Below are positions 44,831 through 52,623 of a DNA stretch of 64,000 nt, one piece after another. Position 1 is the first letter of the stretch. Each line of letters starts with the position of its first letter. The DNA lies in contig NZ_BMFU01000002.1 of NCBI RefSeq assembly GCF_014639235.1, positions 886,361-950,360 of the forward strand, read 5' to 3'. The DNA comes from Paenibacillus silvae. GTDB taxonomy: Bacteria; Bacillota; Bacilli; Paenibacillales; Paenibacillaceae. Position numbers and translations under genes: made by a program. Below the pieces are notes generated by a model. It ran no database searches and was not told the DNA's origin. It worked only from the letters and a program-made list of their open reading frames with translations.

Positions 44831-45780
44831 CAGCGCGCAACCTCCCTGGCCAGCTGCTCAGGCCTTAAAGGCGCAGCATGCTGCAGCTTCCCCTGCTGCT
44901 TCAAGATCAGGCATGTTTTGACCGTGAAAGGTGGCTCCAGTCCCAGCTGTTCACAAGGGGATTGCCCCCCTTTTTGCTGCAAGGCATCGCTTCGTGTACC
45001 GCTTTCTTCTGATACTCCTGCACCAGTTTCTTCTGATAGTCGTGTCCCGATTCCTTCTGATAGATGTTTCTCATTTCTTTTTAATAGATCTTTCTTGTTT
45101 CTTTCTGATAATGGATAAAAAAACGACATCGGTGTGCCGTCATAGACACATCGTCCTTTATTCATAGCCATGATTCGATCACTTAGCGTTGCTTCCTCCA
45201 GATGATGCGTAATCCAGATTACTGCTGTGCCATTGCTCGTCACGGTCTGAACAATATGCTCCAAGCGGTCTCTTGCATCAGGATCAAGCATAGCCGCAGG
45301 CTCATCCATAATCAGCACATCCGGCCTGGCTGCAAGTGCTGTTGCAATGTTAAGCAGTTGCTTCTGTCCACCGGATAACTGTGCAATGGCTGCAGTTGGC
45401 GGGTGATGAAGTCCGACAATTTGCAATGCTTCCCTTCTGCGGTTCTCCTTCTCCAGACGGGTTATATGTAAATGCGATAATGCAAAATGAAATTCTTCTT
45501 CAATCGTATCTCCCAGCACCTGTGCATCAGGCTGCTGTAATACCCCGCGAATGATCAGATTCTCCGGAACATTTCGTTCGCCACTGGACAAGGGCATGAA
45601 GCCCAGCAGTATGCCGGCAAGGGTGCTTTTTCCACTCCCGTTTGCACCGACGATACTTAACCATTCCCCTGCTTTGAGTGCAAGCGAGACCCCGTCCAGC
45701 GCCTTCTTCACCCCACTGCCCTCAACAGTGTAGTGTACACGTACGTCTTTTAATGAAATGATAGGCAGCTTATCTTGCAT
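44827..45780 (-). CDS. ECF transporter ATPase EcfA
   Basis: 317 aa. Walker A VGANGSGKSTLAG, Q-loop VLQQPDAQVLG, signature LSGGQKQLLNIATAL, Walker B VLIMDEPAAMLD and H-loop HHLEEA are intact, so it is an active ATPase. After residue 220 it has an unusual insert with a degenerate repeat (LSEGIGTR-LSEETGAG-VSEESGTR), coded by a diverged tandem repeat (about 45003-45112). It begins the minus-strand half of a divergent biotin-uptake locus; four-base overlap with the EcfA-EcfT fusion downstream. EcfA paralogues normally pair as two distinct ATPases. Confidence 0.88.
   Translation of the reverse strand: MQDKLPIISLKDVRVHYTVEGSGVKKALDGVSLALKAGEWLSIVGANGSGKSTLAGILLGFMPLSSGERNVPENLIIRGVLQQPDAQVLGDTIEEEFHFALSHLHITRLEKENRRREALQIVGLHHPPTAAIAQLSGGQKQLLNIATALAARPDVLIMDEPAAMLDPDARDRLEHIVQTVTSNGTAVIWITHHLEEATLSDRIMAMNKGRCVYDGTPMSFFYPLSERNKKDLLKRNEKHLSEGIGTRLSEETGAGVSEESGTRSDALQQKGGQSPCEQLGLEPPFTVKTCLILKQQGKLQHAAPLRPEQLAREVARW
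45003..45112 (-). repeat. degenerate tandem repeat inside the EcfA gene
   Basis: Units around TTTCTTCTGATA, about 24-25 bp long, recur three to five times with increasing decay. They encode the Ser/Glu/Thr-rich insert of EcfA. In-frame unit length and repeats point to slippage expansion. Confidence 0.6.
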
Positions 45781-45827
45781 TTCAAAATTAGTCCTTTCGC
45801 AATTCGAATGAATATGATAATATGCTA

Positions 45828-45861
45828 ATCGTTAACCGATAAAAATCATTTGGTTAACAAT
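45828..45861. promoter_or_regulatory. BirA operator
   Basis: GTTAACC, 14-base AT-rich spacer, GGTTAAC: the biotin repressor half-sites of Gram-positive bacteria. It lies between the divergent ecfA and bioY genes and is well placed to control both by biotinyl-AMP-bound BirA. Confidence 0.9.
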
Positions 45862-45893
45862 TATTCTATCAAAATCGAAAGGATTGTACAAAC

Positions 45894-46481
45894 ATGAAAT
45901 TATCTTTGCGAGGCATCGTATTCAGTGCGCTCATGGCGGCCATTCTCGTTATTTTTGGATACATAAGCATTCCTCTCGGGTTCTCCCCTGTGCCGATTAC
46001 GCTGCAAACGTTGGCAGTGATGTTAGCTGGCGGACTGCTTGGGCCGCTTTACGGATTTCTGAGCATTGCCCTGGTTGTTGTACTTACCGGTCTTGGTTTT
46101 CCTCTGCTGCATGGAACGGGTGGACTTGGCGTTCTGCTCGGGCCAACAGGAGGCTATGTAATTATATGGCCCTTTGCTGCCTTGCTTATCGGTCTGCTGC
46201 TCTCCAAAGTCCAGATTCGCGGATTCAAAGGGTTCTTGCTTGCATTTATCATCCTGGAAATATTCGGTTCCCTCTTCATTTATGTTACAGGTGTTCCTTG
46301 GTTAGCTTATCGCTTCAGCATGTCCTTATCGGATGCGATGATTCAAGGCTTCTATCCTTATATTATCGGTGATCTGATCAAAGCTGTTTTCGCTACGATC
46401 ATCATCGCTCCTATTCGCATCGTGTACCCGCCTCAGCGCCTGACGAATCCTATGCATTCCAATGTTATTAAGATGAACTAG
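45894..46481 (+). CDS. bioY: biotin transporter S component BioY
   Basis: 195 aa, six predicted helices. FGYISIPLGFSPVPITLQTLAVMLAGGLLG and GLGFPLLHGTGGLGVLLGPTGGY are BioY signature stretches. It binds biotin at the membrane and is energised by the two ECF proteins encoded on the opposite strand. SD AAAGGA ten bases upstream of the ATG; a BirA operator precedes it. Confidence 0.95.
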   Translation: MKLSLRGIVFSALMAAILVIFGYISIPLGFSPVPITLQTLAVMLAGGLLGPLYGFLSIALVVVLTGLGFPLLHGTGGLGVLLGPTGGYVIIWPFAALLIGLLLSKVQIRGFKGFLLAFIILEIFGSLFIYVTGVPWLAYRFSMSLSDAMIQGFYPYIIGDLIKAVFATIIIAPIRIVYPPQRLTNPMHSNVIKMN

Positions 46482-46522
46482 TTTCAATTAACCCACCTTC
46501 AGAATGTCACTGTCAGATCAGC

Positions 46523-46568
46523 ACAGAAAACCGCCAAAGCGAGCCTTTGGCGGTTTTCTGTATTTTTA
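46523..46568 (+). terminator. terminator of bioY
   Basis: ACAGAAAACCGCCAAAG / CTTTGGCGGTTTTCTGT perfect 17-bp stem, five-base loop, followed by ATTTTTATT. Confidence 0.92.
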
Positions 46569-46573
46569 TTAAT

Positions 46574-46634
46574 TTATCTTTATTGAGCTTTCATTACTTT
46601 TATCTTTATCGAGCTTTCATCACTTTATCTTTAT
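46574..46634. repeat. short non-coding tandem repeat
   Basis: About 2.4 copies of a 25-26 bp unit TTATCTTTATYGAGCTTTCA plus YACTT, next to the bioY terminator and downstream of the PTS gene. No function recognised. Confidence 0.75.
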
Positions 46635-46652
46635 CCCATTTCCCTCGGCAGC

Positions 46653-48560
46653 TTAGGAACCGTAAATTTTCAGCAGCAGATCCTTGCTGCTCACCTGTCC
46701 TGAAGCTTGCGGAATGACATCATTGTAGTCCGCGGAGTTTGTTACGATGATAGGGGTTACCGTATGGTAACCTGCGGCTTTAATCTGCTCGATGTCGAAT
46801 TCGAGCAACAGATCCCCCGCCTTCACCCGGTCACCTTCCTCGATGTAAGAGATAAAATGCTGCCCGTCCAGCTTGACCGTGTCCACACCTACATGTACCA
46901 GAATTTCGGCACCCGAATCGGAAACGACAGCAAGTGCATGTTTCTTCTTGAAAGCAACGGTTACTGTACCATCAAAGGGAGCCACTACACGACCTGTGGA
47001 CGGCTCGATCGCAATTCCTTTTCCCATAGCCCCAGAAGCAAACGCCGGATCTGGAACTTCAGCCAAATCGACAATTGTACCTTCGATTGGACTTAATACT
47101 TCTTGATCTGATTTGGAGGCTGCTTGAGCCGATGGCTTGGAACCCTCTGTGCTTGATGCAGTCCCGGCCGTTTGACCTGCGTTTGCTTCTGTCTTCGTGT
47201 TCTCATCATCCACAGGGTCTTTGAAGCCCATGATATACGTCAGAACTGCAGAAACGATAAAGGACGCTGCGATACCCATAATCAGTCCAGGGAAGCCTTG
47301 CCCGCCCGGTCCGTAGAAGATTGGCAGTGTCAGCAGTCCCGGTGCACCCGAAGCGAATGCCTGTGTACCTGCCTGACCGATAATCGCACCCCCGACAGCA
47401 CCACCGATAACACCAGCAATAAATGGACGTTTCAGCGGCAGCGTTACACCATAAATTGCCGGTTCAGTAATGCCGAACAACGCTGTAAGTGTAGAGGATC
47501 CGGCAAGAGTTTTCAGTTTTTTGTTTTTGGTTCTGAGCATAACCCCGAACGCTGCTCCCGTTTGAGCAAAGACCGAAGCCGTTGCTGCCGGTTTTACACC
47601 GTCCTTGCCGTATACAGCAATGTTGTTGATGAAAACAGGCACCAAGCCCCAGTGTACGCCGAAAATAACGAGCAGCTGCCAGCTTGCACCCATCACAGCT
47701 CCGGCGAGCAGTGGACTGAATCCAAATGCAGCCACCATTGCAGACGCAATGCCGTTACCTACATATACACCAAATGGTCCAAATACAAGCAGTGTGAGCG
47801 GAACCATAATGACAAGCAAAAATAAAGGGGTCACAAAGTTTTTAATACTATCATGAAGCAGCTTGTTAAAGAGCTTCTCCAGCTTGCTCATCACAATAAC
47901 CGCCAGAATAATCGGTATAACGGTAGACGAATAGTTCATAAGCACAACGGGAATTCCGAAGAAGTCCGTAGGTGTGCCGTCTGTCTTCAGCTGAATAATT
48001 GTTGGATAGATTAATGCTCCGGCAATCGTTAATGCAACAAACATATTTCCCTGGAATTTACGCGCCGTTGTAACCGCTAACAGGAGCGGCAGGAAATAGA
48101 ACAAGCTGTCTGCTGCTGCATACAGAATGATATAGGTCGTATCTGTTTTCTCGAGCCAACTCATATTGTTCGCGATCAAAAGCAAACCTTTTAATATACC
48201 GGCTCCAGCCATCACACCAAGCAGCGGTGCAAAAATACTCGATATGACGTCAATGATGCCGCCCAGGCCTTTCACCTTTTTGCTGCTCTTCTCTTTACTC
48301 GAAGAATCGTCCAGAATATGACTGATCTGACCGATGGCCTGATATACCTCAGGCACTTTATTCCCAACAACAACCTGGAATTGTCCGCCGTTCTCCTTAA
48401 CGGCAATTACACCCTCTGTTTTCTCCAGACCCGCTTTGTCGGCCTTGGAATCATCCTTTAATACAAACCGCAGCCTTGTCGCACAGTGAACGAGTGACTC
48501 CACATTTTTTTCACCGCCGACCCGCGCAACAATCTCCTTGGCCAGTTTCTCTTGACTCAT
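46653..48560 (-). CDS. bglP: beta-glucoside PTS permease EIIBCA (BglP-like)
   Basis: 635 aa in order B-C-A. EIIB phosphocysteine in SLVHCATRLRFVLK (about residue 26), EIIC membrane domain about 105-460 with the GITEPAIYGV block, EIIA phospho-His in ILVHVGVDTVKL (about 565) after a Ser/Ala linker. It imports and phosphorylates aryl-beta-glucosides. I start at 48560, with GGAGGG six bases upstream; the longer ORF would read through the leader terminator. It has its own LicT-controlled promoter and RAT/terminator; the licT and GH1 genes lie upstream on the same strand. Confidence 0.93.
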   Translation of the reverse strand: MSQEKLAKEIVARVGGEKNVESLVHCATRLRFVLKDDSKADKAGLEKTEGVIAVKENGGQFQVVVGNKVPEVYQAIGQISHILDDSSSKEKSSKKVKGLGGIIDVISSIFAPLLGVMAGAGILKGLLLIANNMSWLEKTDTTYIILYAAADSLFYFLPLLLAVTTARKFQGNMFVALTIAGALIYPTIIQLKTDGTPTDFFGIPVVLMNYSSTVIPIILAVIVMSKLEKLFNKLLHDSIKNFVTPLFLLVIMVPLTLLVFGPFGVYVGNGIASAMVAAFGFSPLLAGAVMGASWQLLVIFGVHWGLVPVFINNIAVYGKDGVKPAATASVFAQTGAAFGVMLRTKNKKLKTLAGSSTLTALFGITEPAIYGVTLPLKRPFIAGVIGGAVGGAIIGQAGTQAFASGAPGLLTLPIFYGPGGQGFPGLIMGIAASFIVSAVLTYIMGFKDPVDDENTKTEANAGQTAGTASSTEGSKPSAQAASKSDQEVLSPIEGTIVDLAEVPDPAFASGAMGKGIAIEPSTGRVVAPFDGTVTVAFKKKHALAVVSDSGAEILVHVGVDTVKLDGQHFISYIEEGDRVKAGDLLLEFDIEQIKAAGYHTVTPIIVTNSADYNDVIPQASGQVSSKDLLLKIYGS

Positions 48561-48613
48561 GACATGCCCTCCCACTTTTTGTCCAACAGGCACTTTACCG
48601 ATTTTTTTGCACA

Positions 48614-48676
48614 CAAAAAACCTAAGCCTTGCGCAGATGGACACAAAGGTTCCAACATGCACATGACTTAGGTTTT
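48614..48676 (-). terminator. leader terminator of bglP (LicT-controlled)
   Basis: AACCTAAG...CTTAGGTTTTTTG stem on the minus strand whose 5' arm overlaps the end of the RAT at 48668-48700. LicT binding to the RAT should block its formation. Confidence 0.88.
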
Positions 48677-48700
48677 GCCTGCATAACCAGTAACAATCCC
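48668..48700 (-). promoter_or_regulatory. RAT (LicT/BglG antiterminator site) of bglP
   Basis: GGGATTGTTACTGGTTATGC, then AGGCAAAACCTAA: matches the LicT/SacY ribonucleic antiterminator consensus in sequence and hairpin form. Confidence 0.92.
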
Positions 48701-48732
48701 AGTTAAATCGTATTCAAATTCCTGTTATACAC

Positions 48733-48762
48733 ATAATATTATAATATAACCAATTATGTCAA
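48733..48762 (-). promoter_or_regulatory. bglP promoter
   Basis: TTGACA (48757-48762), 18-bp spacer, TATTAT (48733-48738) on the minus strand, just downstream of the licT stop and upstream of the RAT. Confidence 0.75.
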
Positions 48763-48772
48763 TGATTAATTG

Positions 48773-49603
48773 TTAGCGATTAACGACACGTTCAATGTGC
48801 ACGGTCAGATACAATTTCTCCTCATTGGTCAGCTCATGATCGTATTCCTTGTAAACAAACATGGCTATTTTTTCTACACATGCAGCAGCCTCAGGATGCT
48901 TCTCCTTGATCATATCGTAGAAATGATCGTAATCTTTATCATAGTGTGTACCGTTCAGCACACGCTGCGAGAAAAATTTCAAATGTGTAATGAAGCGGAA
49001 GTAACTGAGCGACTCCTGATCAAATTCCATTTTAAAATGATACTTCGCGATATTAATAATCTGCTGGATAAACTTCGTCATATTCATCGTGGTAATGACT
49101 TCTTCATTCATCTCCGCATTGACGATATGCAACGCAATAAAGGCAGCTTCATCCGGTGGAAGTTCGATCTGCATGCGCTTGTTAATTTCTTCAATCGTAC
49201 GCAGTCCCAGCCCGAATTCAGCCTTGTACAGCTGTTTGATCTCCCACATTAACGCATTTTTGATCTCGATGCCTTCATGATAACGCTCTATTGCGAAATT
49301 AATATGATCCGTCAAGGATACATAGATGTTCTCATTCAGCTTACGTCCAAGGCTGTCACGTGCGTGTGAGATCATCTCCTCTACGATTTCAACCAGTTCC
49401 ATCGGAACCTCGCGCAGCAGCATTTTGAAGTTATCGGATGTCTGTTTGTTTTTCAATGCAAATACTTTCTGAATGCGGGTCTCGTCTACTTTATCTCCCG
49501 GCTTTTTCTTAAAGGCAATCCCACGTCCCATCACTACAAGCTCTGCCCCGTCGGCCTGATAGATGCTGATGACGTTGTTGTTGATAACCTTCGCTATTCT
49601 CAA
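48773..49603 (-). CDS. licT: LicT/BglG-family transcriptional antiterminator
   Basis: 276 aa. Residues 1-56 are the CAT RNA-binding domain (LRIAKVINNNVISIY, GRGIAFKKKPGD), followed by PRD1 (about 65-170) and PRD2 (about 172-276) with conserved phospho-His residues (SLTDHINFAIER, AFIALHIVNAE, LTVHIER). Start is TTG at 49603 with GGGGGG six bases upstream, giving the normal LicT length (277 aa). It binds the RATs in this cluster when the PTS substrate is present. Its own leader carries a RAT and terminator, so it is autoregulated. Confidence 0.95.
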   Translation of the reverse strand: MRIAKVINNNVISIYQADGAELVVMGRGIAFKKKPGDKVDETRIQKVFALKNKQTSDNFKMLLREVPMELVEIVEEMISHARDSLGRKLNENIYVSLTDHINFAIERYHEGIEIKNALMWEIKQLYKAEFGLGLRTIEEINKRMQIELPPDEAAFIALHIVNAEMNEEVITTMNMTKFIQQIINIAKYHFKMEFDQESLSYFRFITHLKFFSQRVLNGTHYDKDYDHFYDMIKEKHPEAAACVEKIAMFVYKEYDHELTNEEKLYLTVHIERVVNR

Positions 49604-49663
49604 TTCAATCCCCCCGTCACGTTCCACTCTCTAGTCGCGCTGATATATCTATTCATGGGCATA

Positions 49664-49730
49664 ACAAAAAAACCTGGAGCATCACAAAATAAACAAGACA
49701 TGACCGTCTGCTTCTTTTGGTGCTCAGGTT
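49664..49730 (-). terminator. leader terminator of licT
   Basis: AACCTGAGCA / TGCTCCAGGTT stem around a long loop, then TTTTTTTG on the minus strand. Its 5' arm overlaps the RAT at 49725-49759. Confidence 0.85.
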
Positions 49731-49759
49731 TTGCCTACGTGTGATGTAGTAACAATCCC
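49725..49759 (-). promoter_or_regulatory. RAT of licT
   Basis: GGGATTGTTACTACATCACA, then GTAGGCAAAACCTGA: conserved GGGATTGTTACT and GGCAAAACCT blocks around a hairpin with a variable centre. Same site type as in front of bglP and bglH. Confidence 0.9.
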
Positions 49760-49780
49760 AGAAACGATATATTTGCGTCA

Positions 49781-49817
49781 AGTATACCTTGAACAGCAAT
49801 CGATGTCAACGCTTTCA
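49781..49817 (-). promoter_or_regulatory. licT promoter with cre over the -35
   Basis: TTGACA (49804-49809), 17-bp spacer, TATACT (49781-49786). The cre TGAAAGCGTTGACA (49804-49817) fits TGWNANCGNTNWCA in every position and covers the -35, so CcpA should repress licT when glucose is present. Confidence 0.9.
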
Positions 49818-49895
49818 AGGAGCAGACATCAGGAAGTTACATGGATGCATGCAACTTCTGATGTTGAGAAAAACACGAATGCTTCTCCTTGCAGA

Positions 49896-51338
49896 CTATT
49901 CGTCTCCAAGATTTGTGCCGCGGGAGGCAATAACATTTTTGTACCATTCGAAGCTTTTCTTTTTCAACCGGGTCATTTCTCCCTTGCCTTCGTTGTCCCG
50001 ATCTACATAGATATAGCCGTAACGTTTTCTCATTTCGCCGGAAGATGCGCTGACGATGTCAATCGGCCCCCAGCTCGTATAACCAATAATGTTACAGCCG
50101 TCCTGAATGGCTTCACCCATCTCCGCAACATGGCGTTTCAAATAATCAATGCGGTATGAATCATCAATCTCTCCTTCAGCATTGATTTCATCATGAGCAC
50201 CAAAACCGTTCTCTACTACAAACAGCGGTTTTTGATAGCGGTCATGAAGCTGGTTTGCCGTAATACGGAAACCTTTAGGATCAACCGTCCACCCCCACTC
50301 CGATTTTGTCAGGTATGGATTTGCTATGGAGCCGAACACGTTGCCACTCGTCATATTTTTGTTCACTTCAGGGTCAGTACTGGTTGTCCGACTTGAATAA
50401 TAACTAAATCCGATATAGTCCACCGTATGGTTTTTCAAAATGTCCGCATCCTGCGGCTCCATTACGATATTCAGATGGTTGTCCTTAAAGAAACGTTTGG
50501 CATAACCCGGATATTCTCCGCGTGACTGCACATCAATGAAGAAGTAGGATTCACGATCCTTCTCCATTCCCTGGAAGACATCCTCCGGGTTACATGTATA
50601 CGGATAGAAGCTTCCTGCAGCAAGCATACAACCAATCATGGCGTCCGGGATGATCTCATGACAAGCTTTAACGGCAAGCGCACTTGCAACCAGCTGGTGA
50701 TGCGCCGCCTGATACTGGATTTCCTTGATGTTATCCCCATCGTTAAAGGCCAGTCCTGCTCCCAGGAATGGAAGATGAAGCAGCATGTTGATCTCGTTAA
50801 ACGTCATCCAGTATTTCACCTTGTCTTTGTATCGGGCAAATACCGTTTTGGCATAGGTCTCAAACAGCGTCACCAATTCACGGCTTCTCCAGCTGCCGTA
50901 TTTCTCAATCAGATGTACAGGCACATCAAAGTGGGCCAACGTGACAACCGGCTGGATGCCATGTTTCAACAGCTCGTCAAACAGGTCATCGTAAAATTTC
51001 AATCCTGCTTCATTCGGCTGCGCGTCCTCGCCTGTCGGAAAAATTCGTGCCCATGCAATGGACACACGTAAAGCTTTGAAGCCCATCTCTGCAAACAGAG
51101 CAATATCCTCACGGTATCTGTGGTAGAAATCAATGGCCTCATGGGATGGGTAGAACTCATTTTCAAGCGGTGTGAAGGCAGGAACATGACCTTTCATAAT
51201 GTTTCTGCGCTTCTCTCCAGTTGGCAAAAGATCAACTATGCTCAGCCCTTTGCCATCCTCAAGGTATGCTCCTTCTGCCTGGTTGGCTGCAATTGCTCCT
51301 CCCCATAGAAAATGCTCAGGAAATTGAAATGTCGTCAT
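49896..51338 (-). CDS. bglH: 6-phospho-beta-glucosidase (GH1), BglH-like
   Basis: 480 aa. Acid/base Glu in MTFNEINML (about residue 177), nucleophile Glu in FVVENGFGA (about 375), and the phosphate-binding loop SSGEMRKRYGYIYVD with Ser, Lys and Tyr correctly placed. It hydrolyses 6-phospho-beta-glucosides imported by the PTS permease encoded two genes downstream. I start at 51338, which has AAAGGAG seven bases upstream; the longest frame would run back into its leader hairpin. First gene of the licT cluster with its own RAT/terminator. Confidence 0.94.
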   Translation of the reverse strand: MTTFQFPEHFLWGGAIAANQAEGAYLEDGKGLSIVDLLPTGEKRRNIMKGHVPAFTPLENEFYPSHEAIDFYHRYREDIALFAEMGFKALRVSIAWARIFPTGEDAQPNEAGLKFYDDLFDELLKHGIQPVVTLAHFDVPVHLIEKYGSWRSRELVTLFETYAKTVFARYKDKVKYWMTFNEINMLLHLPFLGAGLAFNDGDNIKEIQYQAAHHQLVASALAVKACHEIIPDAMIGCMLAAGSFYPYTCNPEDVFQGMEKDRESYFFIDVQSRGEYPGYAKRFFKDNHLNIVMEPQDADILKNHTVDYIGFSYYSSRTTSTDPEVNKNMTSGNVFGSIANPYLTKSEWGWTVDPKGFRITANQLHDRYQKPLFVVENGFGAHDEINAEGEIDDSYRIDYLKRHVAEMGEAIQDGCNIIGYTSWGPIDIVSASSGEMRKRYGYIYVDRDNEGKGEMTRLKKKSFEWYKNVIASRGTNLGDE

Positions 51339-51412
51339 CTGTATTCTCCTTTCAAATATATCATGCAATGATCCGCCCAGTCTCTGCCGTCCAGCTGAAT
51401 CACTGGGTAAAT

Positions 51413-51470
51413 AGAAAAAACCCGAACCAGCCTGCATACACTACGACGTGTATCACAAGCCAGCTCAGGT
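51413..51470 (-). terminator. leader terminator of bglH
   Basis: Minus-strand stem AACCTGAGC / GGTTCGGGTT enclosing a smaller ATACAC/GTGTAT hairpin, then TTTTTT. Overlaps the RAT at 51464-51495. Confidence 0.82.
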
Positions 51471-51495
51471 TATGCCCGTATTCGGTAACATTCCC
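51464..51495 (-). promoter_or_regulatory. RAT of bglH (diverged)
   Basis: GGGAATGTTACCGAATACGG then GCATAACCTGAG. It keeps the GGGAnTGTTAC and GCnnAACCT blocks, with more changes than the other two RATs, which may weaken LicT binding. Confidence 0.85.
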
Positions 51496-51521
51496 AGACA
51501 ACATTATGCGGATTGGGTAAA

Positions 51522-51550
51522 ACTTTACCAAGAAACAGGAAATCTGTCAA
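51522..51550 (-). promoter_or_regulatory. bglH promoter
   Basis: TTGACA (51545-51550), 17-bp spacer, TAAAGT (51522-51527) on the minus strand, ending 26 bp before the RAT. No convincing cre at this one. Confidence 0.75.
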
Positions 51551-51585
51551 CAGCACAAGTCATAGTCTGACGGTGTAGTTCTTTT

Positions 51586-52413
51586 TTACAGACGATAAAA
51601 AGCTTCACAATTTTCACCGAAAATCTTCTGCTGCTCTGCTGCTGACAACGTATGAACATGCGTCTGAAGCAGATTAAACACTTGACTATAAGTGCCCGCT
51701 ACTGTGCATACAGGCCAGTCTGAACCATACATGACCCGGTCTGTTCCAAATGCGTGCAGAACCGTATCGAGATAAGGCGTGAAATCTTCTTGTGTCCACG
51801 TATTCCAGTCTGCTTCAGTCACCATGCCGGACAATTTGCAATGTACATTCGGATGCACTGCAATTGCTTCCATAGCTTCTTTCCATGGAGTTTGAATACC
51901 GCCCTTGATATCAGGCTTAGCCAGATGATCAATGACAAAACGCTGCCTTGGGAACTTCTGTACCAGCTCTGCAGCATACGGAAGCTGTTCCTTGGATACG
52001 AGCAGATCATAAGCCAGATTATACTGCTCAAGAAGTGCAATTCCACGCTGGAAATCCTCTCGCAGTACAAACTTTACATCCGGCTCATCCTGAATGACAT
52101 GACGTACACCTTTCAGCCAAGGGTTAGCCGCAACTTTTTCCAGCTGGACAGCAGCTTCTTCCGAGCACAGATCCACCCATCCGACAACCCCTCGAATGAA
52201 CTCATGTTGATCCGCCAGCTCCAGCAGCCACTCGGTTTCTTCCAGACTTTGACGGGCTTGTACAGCCACGCAGCCTTTTATTCCGGCCTCCGTAAGAATG
52301 GGCTCCAGATCTTCCGGCAGAAATGATCGTTTAATCACACGCATCTCTTCACCAATCCACCCGTAATCACGGATATTGTAATTCCAGAAATGTTGATGTG
52401 CATCCAGCTTCAT
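51586..52413 (-). CDS. amidohydrolase, L-fuconolactonase-like
   Basis: 275 aa. MKLDAHQHFWNY at the start supplies the HxH metal ligands, KGVRHVIQDEPD and RFVIDHLAKPDIK give the following His, and YGSDWPVC the late Asp of the amidohydrolase_2 fold (PF04909). This arrangement is typical of fuconolactone and related sugar-lactone hydrolases. It is cytoplasmic. I start at 52413, with AGGAGGG eight bases upstream. Possible role in L-fucose or L-rhamnose breakdown; both an alpha-fucosidase and RhaA occur in the window but not in this operon. Confidence 0.78.
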   Translation of the reverse strand: MKLDAHQHFWNYNIRDYGWIGEEMRVIKRSFLPEDLEPILTEAGIKGCVAVQARQSLEETEWLLELADQHEFIRGVVGWVDLCSEEAAVQLEKVAANPWLKGVRHVIQDEPDVKFVLREDFQRGIALLEQYNLAYDLLVSKEQLPYAAELVQKFPRQRFVIDHLAKPDIKGGIQTPWKEAMEAIAVHPNVHCKLSGMVTEADWNTWTQEDFTPYLDTVLHAFGTDRVMYGSDWPVCTVAGTYSQVFNLLQTHVHTLSAAEQQKIFGENCEAFYRL

Positions 52414-52569
52414 CGTATGTACCCTCCTCATGTATCTCGCGCCGTTGTAATATGCCATGCCTTATCTAAATATAAATCATATTCTACGTGCAAGCACTAA
52501 TTAATAAATGATTTTTAGTCCAATTATTATGGTATTTTCCCCCAAATAACTATGGTATATTTACTCTTC

Positions 52570-52583
52570 AGAAAACGCTTTCA
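52570..52583. promoter_or_regulatory. cre-like catabolite control site before GH5
   Basis: On the minus strand TGAAAGCGTTTTCT, one mismatch from the CcpA consensus TGWNANCGNTNWCA. It sits about 40 bp before the GH5 start, inside or next to the leader, consistent with carbon catabolite repression. Confidence 0.65.
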
Positions 52584-52623
52584 ACATTATTTCAAGCATT
52601 CAAAGATTAAAGGAGATGGTTTA

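Noticed and set aside
47172..47825. 217-aa plus-strand ORF within bglP
   Set aside because: Antisense shadow of the PTS membrane domain, without SD or family features.
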